Shown here: positions 61,411 through 64,000 of the stretch, piece by piece
How the letters are laid out: each line of letters starts with the position of its first letter
Numbering within the stretch: position 1 is the stretch's first letter
Assembly (NCBI GenBank): GCA_028724185.1
Contig: JAQYDN010000002.1
Location: 114,190 to 178,189 of the forward strand
Source of the DNA: Bacillota bacterium
Lineage (GTDB): Bacteria; Bacillota; Clostridia; Tissierellales; Peptoniphilaceae
Length of the DNA: 64,000 nucleotides
Reading direction: 5' to 3'
Program-made: the position numbers and the translations under genes
Notes under the pieces: generated by a model
What the model was told of the DNA's origin: nothing
The model's database searches: none
The model's input: only the letters and a program-made list of their open reading frames with translations

Positions 61411-62281
61411 GAATCATCTCCCATGCTTGATCTACTAAGCTCTCTGTTCCCTTCGTTGCTTTTGTAAGAGGTAATCTTAACTCATTTTTACAAAGCTTGA
61501 TTTTTGAAAGACCATACTTCACGCCTACCGGGTTTACTTCATGAAATAGAGCACTTATTAAATCATAATATTTAGCTTGAAGCTTGGCCGCCTCTTTGTA
61601 GTCTCCGTCTAAACATATCTTTATTAAATTATGAACTTCATTGGGAATAACATTTGCAAGAACCGATATAACGCCATTGCCGCCTACCGACATAATCGGG
61701 ACGATTAAATTGTCATTGCCCGAATATATCGCAAAATCTTCCGGCAATTCTTTCCTTATACTGATTGTGTAATCCAGATCTCCCGTAGCATCTTTTATTC
61801 CCACAATATTCTCAATTTGCGCTAATCTTTTTAACGTGTCCAGGTCGATGTTTACATTCGTTCTACCCGGCACATTATAAAGTATAATATCTTTGGATGA
61901 ATTCTTAGCGATTGTTTCAAAGTGCCTATAGAGCCCCTCTTTGCTCGCTTTATTATAGTATGGAGTTATCACCAAGAGACCATCAACCCCATCGATATTA
62001 GATACTTTTTTCGAAAATTGCACACTTTCGTATGTGTTATTACAGCCGGTTCCTACGATAAGAGGGATTTTCCCACCAATTTTTTCGATACTGATATCTA
62101 TGAGTTTTAATTTTTCTTCTTCGCTTAAGCAAGTTGCTTCGGCGGTCGTACCGCAGGCGACGATAGCATCGGTATTGTTCTTTAAGTGATAATCAATTAA
62201 ATTTTCATAAGCTGTATAATCTACACTTCCGTCTTCATTAAAAGGAGTAGCTATGGCAACTCCACTACCTTCAAATAACAT
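61403..62281 (-). CDS. dapA: 4-hydroxy-tetrahydrodipicolinate synthase
   Basis: This encodes 292 residues. The family markers GTTAEATCLS near residue 44, LYNVPGRTNVN near 132 and VGIKDATGDL near 160 with the Schiff-base Lys are present. It condenses pyruvate with aspartate semialdehyde, the committed step to lysine and DAP. The ATG at 62281 follows CGGAGGAATAT. There is a 212-base gap to lysA containing a non-functional-looking frame, with no terminator evident. Confidence 0.96.
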   Translation of the reverse strand: MLFEGSGVAIATPFNEDGSVDYTAYENLIDYHLKNNTDAIVACGTTAEATCLSEEEKLKLIDISIEKIGGKIPLIVGTGCNNTYESVQFSKKVSNIDGVDGLLVITPYYNKASKEGLYRHFETIAKNSSKDIILYNVPGRTNVNIDLDTLKRLAQIENIVGIKDATGDLDYTISIRKELPEDFAIYSGNDNLIVPIMSVGGNGVISVLANVIPNEVHNLIKICLDGDYKEAAKLQAKYYDLISALFHEVNPVGVKYGLSKIKLCKNELRLPLTKATKGTESLVDQAWEMIHG

Positions 62282-62308
62282 ATATTCCTCCGATAAAAGT
62301 TCCATATT

Positions 62309-62467
62309 TTATACTGCATTATTAGCAATATCCTTTATATTATTTGCTACTATCCACCTATTTATTTCGTCCTTTAAAGAGAAATTTCCAATATATCTCT
62401 CTTTCTTTGTAGCTCCTGTCGACAAAGGTAAATCCCAAGTAACCTTCACTTTAGATCTGTCGTTGAA
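62309..62467 (-). pseudogene. Short orphan frame between lysA and dapA
   Basis: From just after a TAG at 62470, 52 codons are open: FNDRSKVKVTWDLPLSTGAT, then KKERYIGNFSLKDEINRWIV and ANNIKDIANNAV, ending at TAA (62309). The composition looks protein-like, with a plausible strand-turn-strand-helix pattern, but there is no ATG and no ribosome binding site for the internal GTG. It may be a remnant of a gene that once separated lysA from dapA, or a small protein with an unusual start. The family is unknown. Confidence 0.35.
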
Positions 62468-62493
62468 CTACGCTTACGTGGATTTCTTGTATT

Positions 62494-63801
62494 TTAAACA
62501 TCCTGTTTATAATACAAATCGTTTTCTATTAAATGCTCGATATCTTGTCTTTTTACAGCTAAAAAATCTTTTCCGTCTTCCACAAAGACGACCGCCGGCC
62601 TCACTAATTTATTGTAGTTAGAACTCATCGCGTAAGTATAAGCTCCTGAGAACGGAATTAATAGCAAGTCGTCTCTTTCAGGAATAGCTAATTCTTCTTC
62701 CTTGATTAAAAAATCTCCGGATTCACATAATTTCCCTCCTACTCTATACTTTTTCTTTTTATCACAATCCATTTTATTGGCTATAAAAGCGGAATATTTC
62801 GCATCATATAAGCTAACTCTTATATTGTCACTCATTCCGCCATCCACAAAAACGATAGGGTGTCCTTGTAATGTTTTTTTGATACTCCCCACCCTGTACA
62901 GCGTGGAACCCGACATCCCGACCATCGATCTTCCCGGCTCTATGCCGATATCGGTAAGATCCAGACCGTAATCATCGACTAAGCTTTCTATTATGCTTAT
63001 ATAGTTTCTCAACAATCTTTCTAAATCTAAATCATCATCATCAAAATTTTCCTTACATCCAAAGCCACCTCCCAAGTTTAAGCTGGTAAATCTATAAGAA
63101 AATTCCTCTTGAATTTTCTTGGTAAATTGAATCATTACTTTCGCTTCTTCTTCGAAAAAGCTCAGATCCTTGACTTGACTTCCTATGTGAGCATGAAATC
63201 CTAAAAGATTCATGTTTTCATTTTCTATTAAGTTTTTTATCAATTTTTTTGTATTGTCATCTCTGATGTTCACACCGAACTTGGAATCGGCATTCGAGGT
63301 TTGGATAAATTGGTGTGTATCGGTCTTTACATCCGGATTTATTCTCAAAAGCACATCTACTTGTTTCTTTTTATCCGTCAAGATCTCATTTAACAAACTA
63401 TATTCATCGGATGAGTCGATAATAATAAGTCCGACATGATGATCCACTGCAAAGCTAAGTTCATCATATGTCTTATTGTTACCATGAAAATGAATGTTTT
63501 CGGCTCTTATACCTGCTTTCAAGCATACTGACATCTCCCCATAAGACACACAGTCAAACGAAAATCCATAAGTATTTAGCAAGCCTAAAACGTAAAGATT
63601 CGAAAACGCCTTCGTCGCATAAACTATTTCCGTATTAAATTGGTTCGATTTAAAATTCTCTTTAAAGGCCTCGGCTGTTTTCTTCAAAAGTTTTTGATCG
63701 TATACATACAAAGGCGTTTTATATTTATAAGCCAAGCTCTCTACGCTCACGCCTCCAATGTGCAACACCCCGTTTTTATTTCTGAAATTAAGGTCTAACA
63801 T
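62494..63801 (-). CDS. lysA: Diaminopimelate decarboxylase
   Basis: This encodes 435 residues. The PLP Lys is in VYATKAFSN near residue 58. The Gly-rich phosphate site is NLGGGFGCKENF near 235, EPGRSMVG near 278 and the second-subunit Cys in GKLCESGDFL near 350. It converts meso-DAP to L-lysine. The start is the ATG at 63801 with AGGAGGAAGG; the longer frame to 63897 runs back through the terminator and riboswitch and is not coding. It is the first gene of the operon and is AT-rich. Confidence 0.95.
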   Translation of the reverse strand: MLDLNFRNKNGVLHIGGVSVESLAYKYKTPLYVYDQKLLKKTAEAFKENFKSNQFNTEIVYATKAFSNLYVLGLLNTYGFSFDCVSYGEMSVCLKAGIRAENIHFHGNNKTYDELSFAVDHHVGLIIIDSSDEYSLLNEILTDKKKQVDVLLRINPDVKTDTHQFIQTSNADSKFGVNIRDDNTKKLIKNLIENENMNLLGFHAHIGSQVKDLSFFEEEAKVMIQFTKKIQEEFSYRFTSLNLGGGFGCKENFDDDDLDLERLLRNYISIIESLVDDYGLDLTDIGIEPGRSMVGMSGSTLYRVGSIKKTLQGHPIVFVDGGMSDNIRVSLYDAKYSAFIANKMDCDKKKKYRVGGKLCESGDFLIKEEELAIPERDDLLLIPFSGAYTYAMSSNYNKLVRPAVVFVEDGKDFLAVKRQDIEHLIENDLYYKQDV

Positions 63802-63810
63802 CCTTCCTCC

Positions 63811-63850
63811 TAAAAAAAGAACCATGGGCAAAAGATCCCCATGATTCTTT
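63811..63850 (-). terminator. Lysine-riboswitch-controlled terminator
   Basis: On the minus strand AAAGAATCATGGG pairs with CCCATGGTTCTTT (one G-U), followed by TTTT. It sits between the aptamer and the lysA ribosome binding site. Confidence 0.88.
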
Positions 63851-64000
63851 CGCCTCAACATAGTAAGTCCTCCAAATGAAGATTGGCACATCTTCATCGA
63901 CAGCTACATCCTTATTCAGAATGCATCCAGCATAAATCTTAGATTTACACTTCGGCGGTTACACCTTTCATTACTTACTCTTTGCAACCGCGACCTCTTG
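63851..64000 (-). ncRNA. Lysine riboswitch (L box), 5-prime end near or beyond the window edge
   Basis: The minus strand shows the conserved blocks in order: AGAGGTCGCGG, AAGAGTAAGTAATGAAAGG, ACCGCCGAAG, GCTGGATGCATTCTGAATAA, GGATGTAGCTGTCGATGAAG and TCTTCATTTGGAGGACTTACT. This agrees with the lysine aptamer of Bacillota. Lysine binding should favour the downstream terminator and switch off lysA-dapA-dapB-ddh. The start of helix P1 may be cut by the window edge. Confidence 0.92.

Noticed and set aside
63802..63897. Extension of lysA by 32 codons upstream
   Set aside because: The extension passes through the riboswitch terminator and riboswitch; a strong AGGAGG site fixes the start at 63801.
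1..64000. CRISPR arrays, tRNA or rRNA genes, insertion sequences, prophage integrase
   Set aside because: No regularly spaced repeats, no cloverleaf-like stretches with a GGTTCGAATCC-type arm and no transposase or integrase motifs were seen on either strand.

Overview
The window looks like a chromosomal segment of an anaerobic Gram-positive bacterium (Bacillota, clostridial or Tissierellia-like). The reasons are strong AGGAGG-type ribosome binding sites, frequent ATGA/TTGA translational overlaps, TTG and GTG starts, FMN and lysine riboswitches with intrinsic terminators, copper-amine-oxidase-type stalk proteins, a Dlt-like cell-envelope cluster and a corrinoid methyltransferase operon. Most of the window is moderately GC-rich. 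Four stretches are visibly more AT-rich: the stalk-protein gene near 12-13 kb, hsdS near 35-36 kb, the iron-sulfur repair region near 47-50 kb and the lysine operon from 59.6 kb to the right edge. These may be acquired segments. The species cannot be fixed from the sequence alone.

Layout. 0-6.7 kb: a truncated exported protein, a small membrane protein, then (minus strand) a PuuR-like regulator, potABCD and a rubredoxin-reductase-like flavoprotein, probably one transcript. 6.8-9.2 kb: tdk-psuK-psuG (thymidine and pseudouridine salvage). 9.3-11.7 kb: an ABC exporter pair. 11.9-13 kb: an AT-rich stalk-domain protein. 13.1-17.5 kb: a TPR protein, methionine aminopeptidase and cyclophilin operon, and a Zn/Cd P-type ATPase. 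17.7-21 kb: nitroreductase, PAP2 phosphatase and a UvrD-like helicase. 21-24.4 kb: a Pit phosphate transporter with its DUF47 partner, and a UPF0210/ACT pair. 24.5-28.1 kb: ribDE-ribBA-ribH under an FMN riboswitch. 28.3-31.5 kb: a sigma/anti-sigma pair and two membrane proteins. 31.9-38.2 kb: a type I restriction-modification system, hsdMSR.

38.8-44.4 kb holds the most unusual locus: a five-gene Dlt-like operon of adenylating enzyme, GNAT acyltransferase, carrier protein, MBOAT and an SGNH protein fused to an IcaB/PgaB-like polysaccharide deacetylase. The parts suggest an amino acid or other carboxylate is activated, loaded on a carrier, possibly N-acylated by the GNAT, moved across the membrane by the MBOAT and placed on a surface polymer by the SGNH domain, with deacetylation of a hexosamine polymer by the same polypeptide. 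The product is not known to me.

44.9-51.2 kb: a second stalk protein, a nitrilase, a Crp/Fnr regulator next to a RIC di-iron repair protein and a hemerythrin/PAS protein (nitrosative or oxidative stress), a DUF488 protein and a flavodoxin-like reductase. 51.5-52.6 kb: a quinone-oxidoreductase-like enzyme. 52.6-58 kb: a corrinoid methyl-transfer operon with three UroD-family proteins, one corrinoid protein and one reductive activator, but no MttB, MtaB or MtrH type partner. 58.3-59.6 kb: a MarR regulator and a crotonase. 59.6-64 kb: lysA-dapA-dapB-ddh behind a lysine riboswitch, giving a dehydrogenase-type diaminopimelate/lysine route.
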